DNA from: Synechococcales cyanobacterium PMM_0036
GTDB taxonomy: Bacteria > Cyanobacteriota > Cyanobacteriia > Elainellales > Elainellaceae
DNA length: 6,107 bases
NCBI GenBank assembly: GCA_949127645.1
Contig: CASBQM010000756.1
Span: 1-6,107 of the forward strand
Reading direction: 5' to 3'
Below, piece by piece: positions 1 to 6,107 of the stretch (its first letter is position 1; each line of letters begins with the position of its first letter). The translations under genes and the position numbers were made by a program. The notes below the pieces were generated by a model. That model was not told where the DNA came from, searched no databases, and saw nothing but the letters and a program-made list of their open reading frames with translations.

Positions 1-487
1 CGTATACGCTGCGTCGCATCAGACGGAAGTGGAAGGTCATGAAGTCTACTAATAACCGTTGTGGGCTGTAGGGGATGCGGCAGCGACTTCCTTGCCCTTT
101 GAGTCGATCGTGCTCGTCAATTACCTGGTAGTCGGTGTAAACCATGCCGACTTCAGGATGAGTATTGAGATGGGCGATCGTCTCTGCTAAGGCAGTGGGG
201 GCAAGCAGGTCATCGCTGTCTATCCAGCCGACATACTCGCCTTGAGCTAGGGCGTGAGCGGCGATGAGGGATTGGGCGCGTCCTTGGTGCGGGGCGGCAA
301 TCAACCGGATGCGATCGTCTTGACGGGCATAGGATTGGGCGATGTCAAGAGTGCCATCTGTGGAGCCATCGTCCCAGAGGATTAACTCAAAGTGGGGATA
401 GGTTTGGGTGAGGATGCTGGCAATGACGGAGGAGAGGTAGGGCGATCGGTTGTAAACGGTGAGGATGAGGGTGATGTTTGAAGTCAT
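1..487 (-). CDS. Family 2 glycosyltransferase, N-terminal part (cut by left window edge)
   Basis: The frame read from the ATG at 485-487 gives 162 residues to the window edge with no stop. It opens with a typical GT-A start (ITLILTVYNRSPYLSSVIAS) and carries the nucleotide-binding WDDGSTDGT motif at about residues 38-46. The DxD-type metal/sugar-nucleotide motif, WIDSDD, lies at about residues 88-93. It should transfer a sugar from a nucleotide-sugar donor, typically in the cytoplasm or at the inner membrane for polysaccharide, glycolipid or protein glycosylation; donor and acceptor cannot be told. An in-frame TAG at 500-502 fixes the ATG at 487 as the only good start. No clear Shine-Dalgarno is visible before it. 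The gene lies 35 bp after the stop of the 523-1089 gene, so co-transcription is possible. Codon-rich GC (41 of 60 bases at 241-300) contrasts with the AT-rich neighbour, so it may be unrelated host sequence. Family assignment is secure; function is not. Confidence 0.93.
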   Translation of the reverse strand, partial: MTSNITLILTVYNRSPYLSSVIASILTQTYPHFELILWDDGSTDGTLDIAQSYARQDDRIRLIAAPHQGRAQSLIAAHALAQGEYVGWIDSDDLLAPTALAETIAHLNTHPEVGMVYTDYQVIDEHDRLKGQGSRCRIPYSPQRLLVDFMTFHFRLMRRSVY

Positions 488-522
488 AAAGGGAATTTGC
501 TAGGTATCCCTTAGTGGGAGAA

Positions 523-1089
523 TCACGACTTAGATGGTTCGTTTGGGTACCACCACCACCAATGAGATAAAGGTATGCCCTGAGGAATTTGATCCGGTGA
601 GAGTCCCCCTTCCACTTCTCCTACACGTTTTATATCCGCATCCGTCTCCTCAAAATCCTCATCTATAAACTCCTTATAAGAAGTCTCTTTATAGATTTCA
701 TTAAATGCTTCGATTTGAGATCGTAGAGGGCACACTCTGGTTTGCCACTCATCTGCATAAAAAGTATGAGATAGTATGTCTACTAGCTTCATAACAAACA
801 CTATAAGATGGTAGTTACGAAAAGCAGACCCTTCAATTCTTCTAGACAAAAGAGCTGCACTCTGGTTCAAATAGTCTTGCAATTTTGGATCAAGCTTAAT
901 AGAAGGTTTCCTCTGCATTAAAAGATACAGCTCAAGAATCTTTCGCATAAAAACCCTCATTTCTCCTGAGGGACCGGGAGTTTTAATTTCAGAGTCTTCC
1001 ACAGATTCACACAATTTTTCTACAAGCTGCAGAAGGTTAACTAGTTCTTGAGATAGCAGTTGTTCATTCATACTCTTAAATCTTCTCAT
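523..1089 (-). CDS. Small acidic helical protein, candidate immunity protein
   Basis: I do not recognise a family. The frame gives 188 residues from ATG 1087-1089, or 182 from the second ATG at 1069-1071. The second start has a purine-rich GAGAAG about 10 nt upstream, whereas the first is preceded by CATCCCTC with no ribosome-binding site, so 1071 may be the true start. The first 125 or so residues look helical (LLSQELVNLLQLVEKL, LELYLLMQRK, LIVFVMKLVDILSH). An acidic run (IDEDFEETDAD, about residues 141-151) follows, then a Gly/Pro-rich tail with four consecutive Trp (HWWWWYP, about 176-182). By hand count there are 30 Asp/Glu against 23 Lys/Arg. No signal peptide or clear membrane span is seen, so it is probably cytoplasmic. 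It starts 9 bp after the giant gene stops, the usual place for the cognate immunity gene of a polymorphic toxin. AT-rich DNA (16 of 60 bases GC at 661-720) fits a horizontally exchanged cassette. Role is inferred from position only. Confidence 0.6.
   Translation of the reverse strand: MRRFKSMNEQLLSQELVNLLQLVEKLCESVEDSEIKTPGPSGEMRVFMRKILELYLLMQRKPSIKLDPKLQDYLNQSAALLSRRIEGSAFRNYHLIVFVMKLVDILSHTFYADEWQTRVCPLRSQIEAFNEIYKETSYKEFIDEDFEETDADIKRVGEVEGGLSPDQIPQGIPLSHWWWWYPNEPSKS
550..561 (-). repeat. Four tandem TGG codons (CCA x4 on + strand) giving Trp-Trp-Trp-Trp
   Basis: A perfect 3-bp repeat of four copies lies within the last 15 codons of the 523-1089 gene and encodes a Trp tetrad flanked by His and Tyr-Pro. 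It is in frame, so copy-number slippage would change the number of Trp without breaking the frame. Confidence 0.85.
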
Positions 1090-1098
1090 GAGGGATGA

Positions 1099-4000
1099 TT
1101 ATGGGAAATAAGTCAACAATGTGACATCACCCTCAGCAGTTAATGCAACAAATGCTCTCAATTGGTCTTCTTCAACAGGAAAGCTGCGAAAAACCAAAGT
1201 TCGACTATCACTGAATTGACTGAAAGTATATGTCGGTCCTTCCATTGGGTTATCAATAGCTTGATTAGCGGCATTGAAATAATCGTCGAAGATATTGCCT
1301 TTCTGTTGAATAGGTGGTAAATCTCCATAATGCTTAAGAGCATGATAAGCCGCAGTAGGCTCGTTAGCAAACTTGATTTCAGGAAGCGCCTGAATCTGCT
1401 GAGTAATGTCAGATGGAGAGAGGTTTGGGTTAATTTGAGAGCTGCCAACTTTACCACCAATTGTCGTAATCATGTTGAAGTATTCGGTGCTAACACTGCT
1501 TAGAGTTTCAGTAGTAGGTACTCCTGGATTAACGGCACTTCCTGAATTTAAGATTACTAGTTTGCGTGCTTCCCTGGTAACTTTGTCAATATTACTTACT
1601 GATACCGACGAGCCAAACATTTGTTGAGAGGTTTGCTGCTTAGCTGCAAGATCATTTACCCCTGAGTCAATCAAATTGTTTACAATAGTCCTCCATTGGT
1701 TAACCACTTGTGAGGCTCTGCGGGAAATTTCCGCATCGTAAAACTCAGCATAGCTTACAAAATCAAATATATTAGAAGGATTCTGCGAAGAGGCAAAAGC
1801 AGTAGCTTGTTGGTATAAAACTGGATCTCTTGAAAAGTTTCTCGTCCAATCGAAGAGCCGTGCCCTCGCAGGTAGAGCTATATCTTGAAATAGAGAATGA
1901 TTTTCAAGTCCCAACTGTGTGAGGACAGCGTCCACCTCTGAGAAAAGCTGATAATCGAATCGCAATCGGCTGCCCTTACTACTGGATAATTTTTTATCCA
2001 GTATCTCTTGAGTGGCTCTGTCTAGTTGGCTAAAATCTCCGTTAACATCTGCCAATTTTCTTGTTGTAGTTAGTAGATCTGGTATATCTCCAAGATCTCC
2101 AAGTTCTACTAATTTGTCTGGATGGATAAAAATTTGGTCATTGACTTTGAGTAGATTGCCAGAGATAGTAAGAGCATCAATTAACTCTGGCTCAGATTTT
2201 AGGATCAGCGCAAGCAGATTGGGCTTATTATCTAGAAAAGCTTCGACATCTGGATGCTGCTTAAGGCGTTCAGTGATCTCAGCAAATGAATCAAGCTTGC
2301 TCAGATCAGAAGTTGCCTCAATCTCGTCAAAATGCTTGGCGACTTCAGGATTATTACCAAACTTTTGAATAAAGCGAGCAACTGACGCACTTTTCTCTTT
2401 CAGCATATTGAATACAGCACGCATCACGGAGCCATCTGCTCCAACTGTTGTCTTAATTGCTGTCAACAATTGATTGATGAGCTGAAAAACCTGCGGCAAT
2501 AGATTAGTTCTTGCTGACTGCACTACTGCTTTAATCGAGTCAAAGTGTTTCAGTAGTCCAGGTAACTCTGAAACTGTTGCCACCGAAAGCAGCGTATTGA
2601 TCAGATTGCCACCAAACTGATTGAATGCCTTTCCTGCTTCTTTCAAGTCTTGGACATCTACTGCCTGTCCTACCCGCGTGAGAAATTCATGCAACGACGC
2701 TGCCGTCTCTACTCCAAAGCCTAGAGCAGCAATAATATCGAGTATGATTCCCACTGGAGTCACTTGCAAAACCATGAAAAGAGCAGTGGCTGATAGAAAT
2801 AAAGCTGGATTTGCCTTAATCCCTTCAATAAGTTCTTTCACCTCAGGTGAAGAATCTTCATACTGTGCCAGATCGATCGCCGTGATCAACTTTTCAAAAT
2901 AGTTCATTCGATCAACGGGCGCTGAAATCGGTAGCTCAGCCGTTGGCACAACGATCGTGTCTCCCGGTTGCAAAGGAATTCTGGGGTAGTCTGCGGTGCT
3001 AAAAGAAGTGTAAAGGCTATTGCTGCTCCCATCTGCATGTTGAACAATCACTTGGGAGTAAGGAATGCCATGCCCATCGGTCTCCAATCGAGTTCCAGCC
3101 TCGTTAGAGCGATAAATTGGCACACTGACAGCCTCTCCCGTGTATTCAAATGTTTCTTCGGTCTGCATCCTTCCCGATAGCTGAGAGGGCAGAAGATATC
3201 GAACTTGAATTTGTCCCGGTTGCGTCACCTGCCCGGTTTCATCCCGCACAACATCTTGAATCAGGGTCACTTGAATTGTGGCAGTGACAGGCCCCACTCG
3301 TTGGGTGGCTAGCATGTCGCTGTTCGCTAGAAAATCGCCTAGCTCTTCTGCTCCTTTATCAATATCGTCGGTCTTCCAGAGGGTGTTGAGAAACAGTCGG
3401 GGATCTTCTAACTCCACTTCAGGAGAAGCATTGAAGGAAGCATAAGCCCTGCCCATGCGAACGAACTTCTTGAGGGTGAGCTGATTTTGCTTCTCTGCTT
3501 CGTTCAATCCTGACGTCAACCTGACCGATTTCAAGATCTTGCTGTCGAATTCCAGTAGCTTGGGCTGATCCTCAACAGGCACTCCACTTTGGTACTCATC
3601 ACCCGCCAGGAAGGACTGTAGCTCTTGTGCGCCTTGCGCGATTTTCTCCAGGTTTTCGGGTGCTGCTGAGTTATCTGCTGACCAAACGGTACTGAGGAAG
3701 AAGTTGAGGATTCCCTCTGAGGACTCAGGATTGAGCGCTGCATAAGCGCCTGCCAATTGTCCAATCTGGAGGGTCAAGTCAGGGCTTGGTTCGACCGGAG
3801 GCGTTGCTGACTCTGGTAGCTCAGGAATCTCGGAACGCCGCTCATTGACGATCGCCAACCGCATTGCCAGCAGCACCGCTTTGGGATTGCCAACCGCAAC
3901 ACCCAAGCCATCAAATAGCTTCTGTGCCTGTTGTAAGGCTTCTCCTTGGATGGGTTCACCCCGCCAGAGGCTATCCAGGAAGGAGGCATGGGGCTGAACT

Positions 4001-6107
4001 TCGGCTGTGGATAGGTCAGAAAACTTCAGGGCAGCGTAGAGTTGTCCAATGCCGAACAATTCCTGCACAAACGTTGCGTCTTGGAGTTGGGGCTGCAACT
4101 CTGGAATCTGTTTGACTAGCTCCAATAAGTTGCACTCAAGCTCTAAAACCTGAGATCGCTGAGCCGGAACAGTAAACTGCGACAGGAACTGACTCAGATC
4201 TAATGCGGCTGCATCGATCGTTTGGCGCTCATACTCAGGTTGAACTTGCCAGAGACTATTGAGGAATAAGTGAGGTTGCTCTCCATCTAGATCGGCTGGG
4301 GGAGTGGGGTTCAAAGCGGCGTAGTCTTTGCCCAATCGCATGAGTTCTACCAAGAACTTGGTATCCTGTTGTTGCCCCTGAGACTCGGAGGCAAGTTTCG
4401 CGGTGGCAAGGAGGCTTCGCTCCAACGTTAGCAATCGTGTCGGATCATCGATTCCCTCTACAAAGTCTGTGAATTCTTCAACCCCTTGCTCGATCGCTTC
4501 AATGTTATGCGATCGCCAAATAGTTTCCAGGAAACAAGGTTCACTCTCTAAAGCTGGGCTACTGGCAAGATTGAAGTTTACATAGTCACGACCTAACTCA
4601 ATCAGCTGATTTAAGAACGTTGCATCCTGCTTTTCTGTTTCTAGTCCTGGTGTGTATTTTGCTGCTTTGATCAGCCGTCGGACAAACCTAATGAGGTCAG
4701 CAGGATCTTCAACTCCCTGAATAAATCCTTCCAGTTCGCTAGATCCATCTGCAATGGCATCCTCGTTCTGTACAGATAAAAGCGTTTGAAGGAAAGAATC
4801 GAGTGGCTCATCGTCTGAAGTTGAGTTTACAGTGGGATTTAAGCTAGCATAAGCTTTCCCTAACTCAATCAACTCTCCTAGAAATTCTGGATTATGCTTC
4901 TGTTCGCTTTCTGAGATTTGATGAACAGCTCCTAGTAGATTGTTCTCATACTGTAAGAGTTGAATAGGCTGATCTACACCTGTAAAAAACTGCTCAAGTT
5001 TTCTGCTGTTTGAGCGAATTTCAGAATCACCTCCATTGGAAATTGCAGTCCGATAAAGTGCATCTAGAAAATAGGTCTTATCAGTGTAAACTTCATCAGA
5101 ATTCAGAGAAGCATAAACTTTCCCAACTTTAATTAATTCATTGAGAAAAGAAGTATCTTTCCTTTTTCCTTGTAGTGCTGGAGCCTGTTCCATCGCTTTG
5201 AGCAATACTGTTTCAAACTTAATAGTCTGAAGTGGATTTGGCACATCGCTCAGAAAGGAAGCGATCTCTTGTCCTGCTTGCCTGAGAGAGGTTTCATCTT
5301 GAGCGTGCCAAAGCGTATTCAAGAAAAAGTTTAGCGGTTGTTGCTCCGAATCGTCCTCAACTAATGAGGTATTTAACGCTGCATAAGCTTTGCCTAAATC
5401 ACTCAGTGCACTAATAAAGCTTTGATCTTCCAACTGATCTGCTAGTTCTGGCGTAACTTTGACAGCCGTTAAAAGCTTAGCTGAGAATACCTCTTCTGAG
5501 AGAGGATAGTAGATTGATTCAGCGTACCCTACAAGTCCATCAGCTGCGGCTTGAATGCCATATCTTTCGTTGACTGATACAAGTGCAGGATAGAGATTAC
5601 CTAGGCGATAATCTAGAAGGTGATGAAAATTTCCTGTATTGGCTAACTCTCCAATTAGCAGCAGGGTATTTCGCTGCTCTTCTAATTTTGCTTGGTTGGC
5701 TATTGTTAACTGACCTAAGGCATTCTCAATTACCGCCTCTAACTTCTCGATATAGCTTAGGTTCGCAGTCAGATCATCGGGTGGTGGGGGAGGTGGCTGT
5801 GGCGAATTTTCATCAGGGACTGTGCCTGGTGGCACATAAAAATATGATTGATTATACCTATACCAATAAGCTTCCCAGACGAATGGAATCAGACCAGTTC
5901 CATAAAGCCACTCAGTTAAGCCCTGTCTATAATTGTTGGGAATATAACCATAGGGTCTTTTGTAATACCAGTCATAGTAACCCTCCCAAGACCCAACAAA
6001 TTCGCTGCGATTGCGAGCTATGTGAGCAAGATTGGGGGGATCAGGAATTGGAGGAGGTGAGCTGACATCGTCATCACCGTATCCTGAGCCAGCAGCGGCA
6101 TTGTCAA
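1099..6107 (-). CDS. Giant modular repeat protein, putative polymorphic toxin/effector (5' end beyond right edge)
   Basis: The frame is open from the right edge to the TAA at 1099-1101, giving at least 1668 residues. I read every codon from 5836 to 6105 and found no stop. The GTG at 5833-5835 lies inside the frame and lacks a Shine-Dalgarno, so it is not a believable start. Visible order (w numbering from 6105): Asp/Ser/Pro-rich leader w1-34; Tyr/Trp-rich patch w35-90; polyproline linker w91-111; helical repeats w114-936; beta-rich domain w937-1066; hydrophobic helical segment about w1100-1134; long helical stretch to about w1540; C-terminal domain to w1668 ending in LLTYFP. No catalytic domain is certain. 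Size, repeats, hydrophobic pre-toxin-like segment, short C-terminal module and a small gene 9 bp downstream together fit a polymorphic toxin. Secretion route is unknown because the N-terminus is missing. A large non-toxic surface or structural repeat protein is the main alternative. That the frame is a real gene is near certain; the toxin role is moderate. Confidence 0.9.
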   Translation of the reverse strand, partial: DNAAAGSGYGDDDVSSPPPIPDPPNLAHIARNRSEFVGSWEGYYDWYYKRPYGYIPNNYRQGLTEWLYGTGLIPFVWEAYWYRYNQSYFYVPPGTVPDENSPQPPPPPPDDLTANLSYIEKLEAVIENALGQLTIANQAKLEEQRNTLLLIGELANTGNFHHLLDYRLGNLYPALVSVNERYGIQAAADGLVGYAESIYYPLSEEVFSAKLLTAVKVTPELADQLEDQSFISALSDLGKAYAALNTSLVEDDSEQQPLNFFLNTLWHAQDETSLRQAGQEIASFLSDVPNPLQTIKFETVLLKAMEQAPALQGKRKDTSFLNELIKVGKVYASLNSDEVYTDKTYFLDALYRTAISNGGDSEIRSNSRKLEQFFTGVDQPIQLLQYENNLLGAVHQISESEQKHNPEFLGELIELGKAYASLNPTVNSTSDDEPLDSFLQTLLSVQNEDAIADGSSELEGFIQGVEDPADLIRFVRRLIKAAKYTPGLETEKQDATFLNQLIELGRDYVNFNLASSPALESEPCFLETIWRSHNIEAIEQGVEEFTDFVEGIDDPTRLLTLERSLLATAKLASESQGQQQDTKFLVELMRLGKDYAALNPTPPADLDGEQPHLFLNSLWQVQPEYERQTIDAAALDLSQFLSQFTVPAQRSQVLELECNLLELVKQIPELQPQLQDATFVQELFGIGQLYAALKFSDLSTAEVQPHASFLDSLWRGEPIQGEALQQAQKLFDGLGVAVGNPKAVLLAMRLAIVNERRSEIPELPESATPPVEPSPDLTLQIGQLAGAYAALNPESSEGILNFFLSTVWSADNSAAPENLEKIAQGAQELQSFLAGDEYQSGVPVEDQPKLLEFDSKILKSVRLTSGLNEAEKQNQLTLKKFVRMGRAYASFNASPEVELEDPRLFLNTLWKTDDIDKGAEELGDFLANSDMLATQRVGPVTATIQVTLIQDVVRDETGQVTQPGQIQVRYLLPSQLSGRMQTEETFEYTGEAVSVPIYRSNEAGTRLETDGHGIPYSQVIVQHADGSSNSLYTSFSTADYPRIPLQPGDTIVVPTAELPISAPVDRMNYFEKLITAIDLAQYEDSSPEVKELIEGIKANPALFLSATALFMVLQVTPVGIILDIIAALGFGVETAASLHEFLTRVGQAVDVQDLKEAGKAFNQFGGNLINTLLSVATVSELPGLLKHFDSIKAVVQSARTNLLPQVFQLINQLLTAIKTTVGADGSVMRAVFNMLKEKSASVARFIQKFGNNPEVAKHFDEIEATSDLSKLDSFAEITERLKQHPDVEAFLDNKPNLLALILKSEPELIDALTISGNLLKVNDQIFIHPDKLVELGDLGDIPDLLTTTRKLADVNGDFSQLDRATQEILDKKLSSSKGSRLRFDYQLFSEVDAVLTQLGLENHSLFQDIALPARARLFDWTRNFSRDPVLYQQATAFASSQNPSNIFDFVSYAEFYDAEISRRASQVVNQWRTIVNNLIDSGVNDLAAKQQTSQQMFGSSVSVSNIDKVTREARKLVILNSGSAVNPGVPTTETLSSVSTEYFNMITTIGGKVGSSQINPNLSPSDITQQIQALPEIKFANEPTAAYHALKHYGDLPPIQQKGNIFDDYFNAANQAIDNPMEGPTYTFSQFSDSRTLVFRSFPVEEDQLRAFVALTAEGDVTLLTYFP
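1102..1490 (-). other. C-terminal domain, candidate BECR-type RNase toxin
   Basis: The last 130 residues follow a Pro/Gly/Thr-rich junction (NPGVPTTETLSSVS). A helix with AYHALKHYGDLPP carries His codons at 1342-1344 and 1330-1332 with a Lys between. It is followed by a second helix (FDDYFNAANQAID), then predicted strands (YTFSQF, TLVFRSF, AFVALTAEGDVTLLTYFP) to the C-terminus. His/Lys-bearing helices followed by a small sheet ending in a T-Y/F-F-P-like tail recall the barnase/EndoU/colicin E5-D/RelE (BECR) metal-independent RNases. Arg codons in the strands (1201-1203 region and neighbours) could complete an active site. The match is by eye only, so this is a hypothesis; another small effector fold or a non-enzymatic domain is possible. 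Confidence 0.4.
2704..2808 (-). other. Hydrophobic helical segment, possible pre-toxin or membrane-entry hairpin
   Basis: About 35 residues (PALFLSATALFMVLQVTPVG then IILDIIAALGFGVETA) form two hydrophobic helices broken by a Pro-Val-Gly turn with only one acidic residue between them. The stretch that follows (VDVQDLKEAGKAFNQFGGNLINTLLSV) is amphipathic. Polymorphic toxins often have a comparable hydrophobic pre-toxin segment upstream of the toxic domain, thought to aid passage across or insertion into a membrane. Here this is inference from position and composition. Confidence 0.5.
2908..3297 (-). other. Beta-rich domain after the repeat array
   Basis: About 130 residues rich in alternating hydrophobic and Thr/Val/Gln residues (VTATIQVTLIQDVV, GQIQVRYLLP, YSQVIVQHADGSSNSLYTSF), ending in a turn-and-strand IPLQPGDTIVVPTAELP. 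The composition differs sharply from the helical segments on both sides. The closing PGDTIVVP resembles the conserved turn in soluble-ligand or peptidoglycan-binding beta modules such as SLBB or LysM, but the rest does not match well enough to name it. It may be a junction between the repeat stalk and the C-terminal payload. Confidence 0.55.
3298..5766 (-). repeat. Array of ~86-100 residue helical protein repeats
   Basis: Repeats aligned by their conserved end (G-K/R-x-Y-A-A/S-L-N) and their internal FLxxLW, GxxELxxFLxGVxxP and LLxAVKxxPEL blocks. Units in order of translation: half unit 5629-5766; unit 1 5371-5628 (86 aa); unit 2 5101-5370 (90); unit 3 4837-5100 (88); unit 4 4570-4836 (89); unit 5 4309-4569 (87); unit 6 4024-4308 (95); unit 7 3730-4023 (98); unit 8 3430-3729 (100); half unit 3298-3429 (44). 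Each unit looks like several amphipathic helices, so the array probably forms an alpha-solenoid stalk or scaffold. DNA identity between units is low while the protein pattern holds, which points to old duplications under selection. The family was not recognised; individual boundaries are good to a few residues, except in the divergent first half unit and unit 1. Confidence 0.85.
4509..4516. other. HIP1 octamer palindrome
   Basis: A full GCGATCGC lies within repeat unit 5 of the giant gene. This palindrome is strongly over-represented in many cyanobacterial genomes, and partial copies (GCGATCG or CGATCGC) recur across the window. It supports cyanobacterial origin and probably has no local role. 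Confidence 0.8.
5773..5835 (-). other. Polyproline linker
   Basis: These 21 codons read VPPGTVPDENSPQPPPPPPDD, including six Pro in a row. This is a flexible or polyproline-II spacer separating the aromatic module from the helical repeat array. The first codon is a GTG that automatic gene callers may take as a start; lack of a ribosome-binding site and the open coding frame upstream argue against that. Confidence 0.8.
5836..6003 (-). other. Tyr/Trp-rich segment of the giant protein
   Basis: The codons here encode 56 residues of which 21 are aromatic (13 Tyr, 5 Trp, 3 Phe). Examples are SWEGYYDWYYKRPYGY and, nearer the linker, VWEAYWYRYNQSYFY. It is flanked by proline-rich stretches on both sides (SSPPPIPDPP before, VPPGTVP and six consecutive Pro after), so it behaves as a separate module. 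I do not recognise a family. Possible jobs are adhesion, carbohydrate contact or a packing/sorting signal for delivery; none is shown by the sequence. Confidence 0.75.

Noticed and set aside
507..519. Possible hairpin TCCC-TTAGT-GGGA between the small gene and the glycosyltransferase gene
   Set aside because: The stem is only 4 bp with no U-run after it, too weak to call a terminator.
1158..1460. Minus-strand 100-codon frame inside the C-terminal domain
   Set aside because: It is out of frame with, and fully contained in, the giant gene; its Leu/Ile/Ser-rich translation is typical of a shifted frame.
2012..4115. Several plus- and minus-strand frames of 60-118 codons within the giant gene
   Set aside because: All are contained in the long minus-strand gene, lack ribosome-binding sites and have Ser/Arg-rich translations typical of antisense or shifted reading.
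3298..5766. CRISPR-like or DNA-level direct repeat array
   Set aside because: The periodicity is about 260-300 bp and conserved only at protein level, with no identical short repeats and spacers.
5833..5835. GTG as start of the giant gene
   Set aside because: No Shine-Dalgarno precedes it, the upstream frame is open to the window edge, and the encoded upstream residues form a coherent Pro-flanked module.
5851..5856. Minus-strand TATAAT resembling a -10 promoter box about 15 nt before the GTG
   Set aside because: No -35-like hexamer is found 16-18 nt upstream (the site reads TCTGGG), and the box lies inside coding sequence for Tyr/Asn codons.
5583..6065. Plus-strand open frame of 160 codons with a hydrophobic, membrane-like stretch
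   Set aside because: It lies wholly antisense to the giant gene, whose frame stays open and compositionally sensible through 6105. The hydrophobic run is the complement of the repeat-array and Pro-linker codons, and its second half shows no protein-like pattern.

Overview
This window looks cyanobacterial. It holds one full HIP1 octamer (GCGATCGC, 4509-4516) and many near-HIP1 GCGATCG/CGATCGC cores (around 174-181, 311, 443, 2874, 3847, 4491). The genus cannot be told from this sequence. All coding potential lies on the minus strand as a tight run of three genes, so transcription proceeds from the right edge to the left.

Region 6107-1099: one giant reading frame, open through the right edge, with at least 1668 residues visible and its N-terminus outside the window. 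Residue numbers (w) count from the first complete codon at 6103-6105. In order it encodes: an Asp/Ser/Pro-rich leader; a 56-residue patch in which 21 residues are Tyr, Trp or Phe; a polyproline linker; an array of helical repeats of about 86-100 residues (eight whole units plus a half unit at each end); a beta-rich domain; a hydrophobic helical segment; a long helical stretch; and a C-terminal domain of about 80-130 residues. A model starting at the GTG at 5833-5835 would wrongly drop at least 90 residues.

Region 1089-523: a 188-residue (or 182-residue) mildly acidic, mostly helical protein, starting 9 bp after the giant gene stops and ending in an odd His-Trp-Trp-Trp-Trp-Tyr-Pro tail. A very large modular protein followed at once by a small gene fits the polymorphic toxin/immunity arrangement. 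My working model is that the giant protein is a delivered effector whose C-terminus is toxic (possibly a BECR-type RNase fold) and the small protein protects the producer. This is inference from architecture; no catalytic motif seen here proves it.

Region 487-1: the N-terminal 162 residues of a family 2 glycosyltransferase, cut by the left edge, 35 bp downstream of the small gene. It is GC-rich, unlike the AT-rich small gene. No RNA gene, CRISPR array, insertion sequence or convincing terminator was seen. The only gene-free gaps are 9 and 35 bp.
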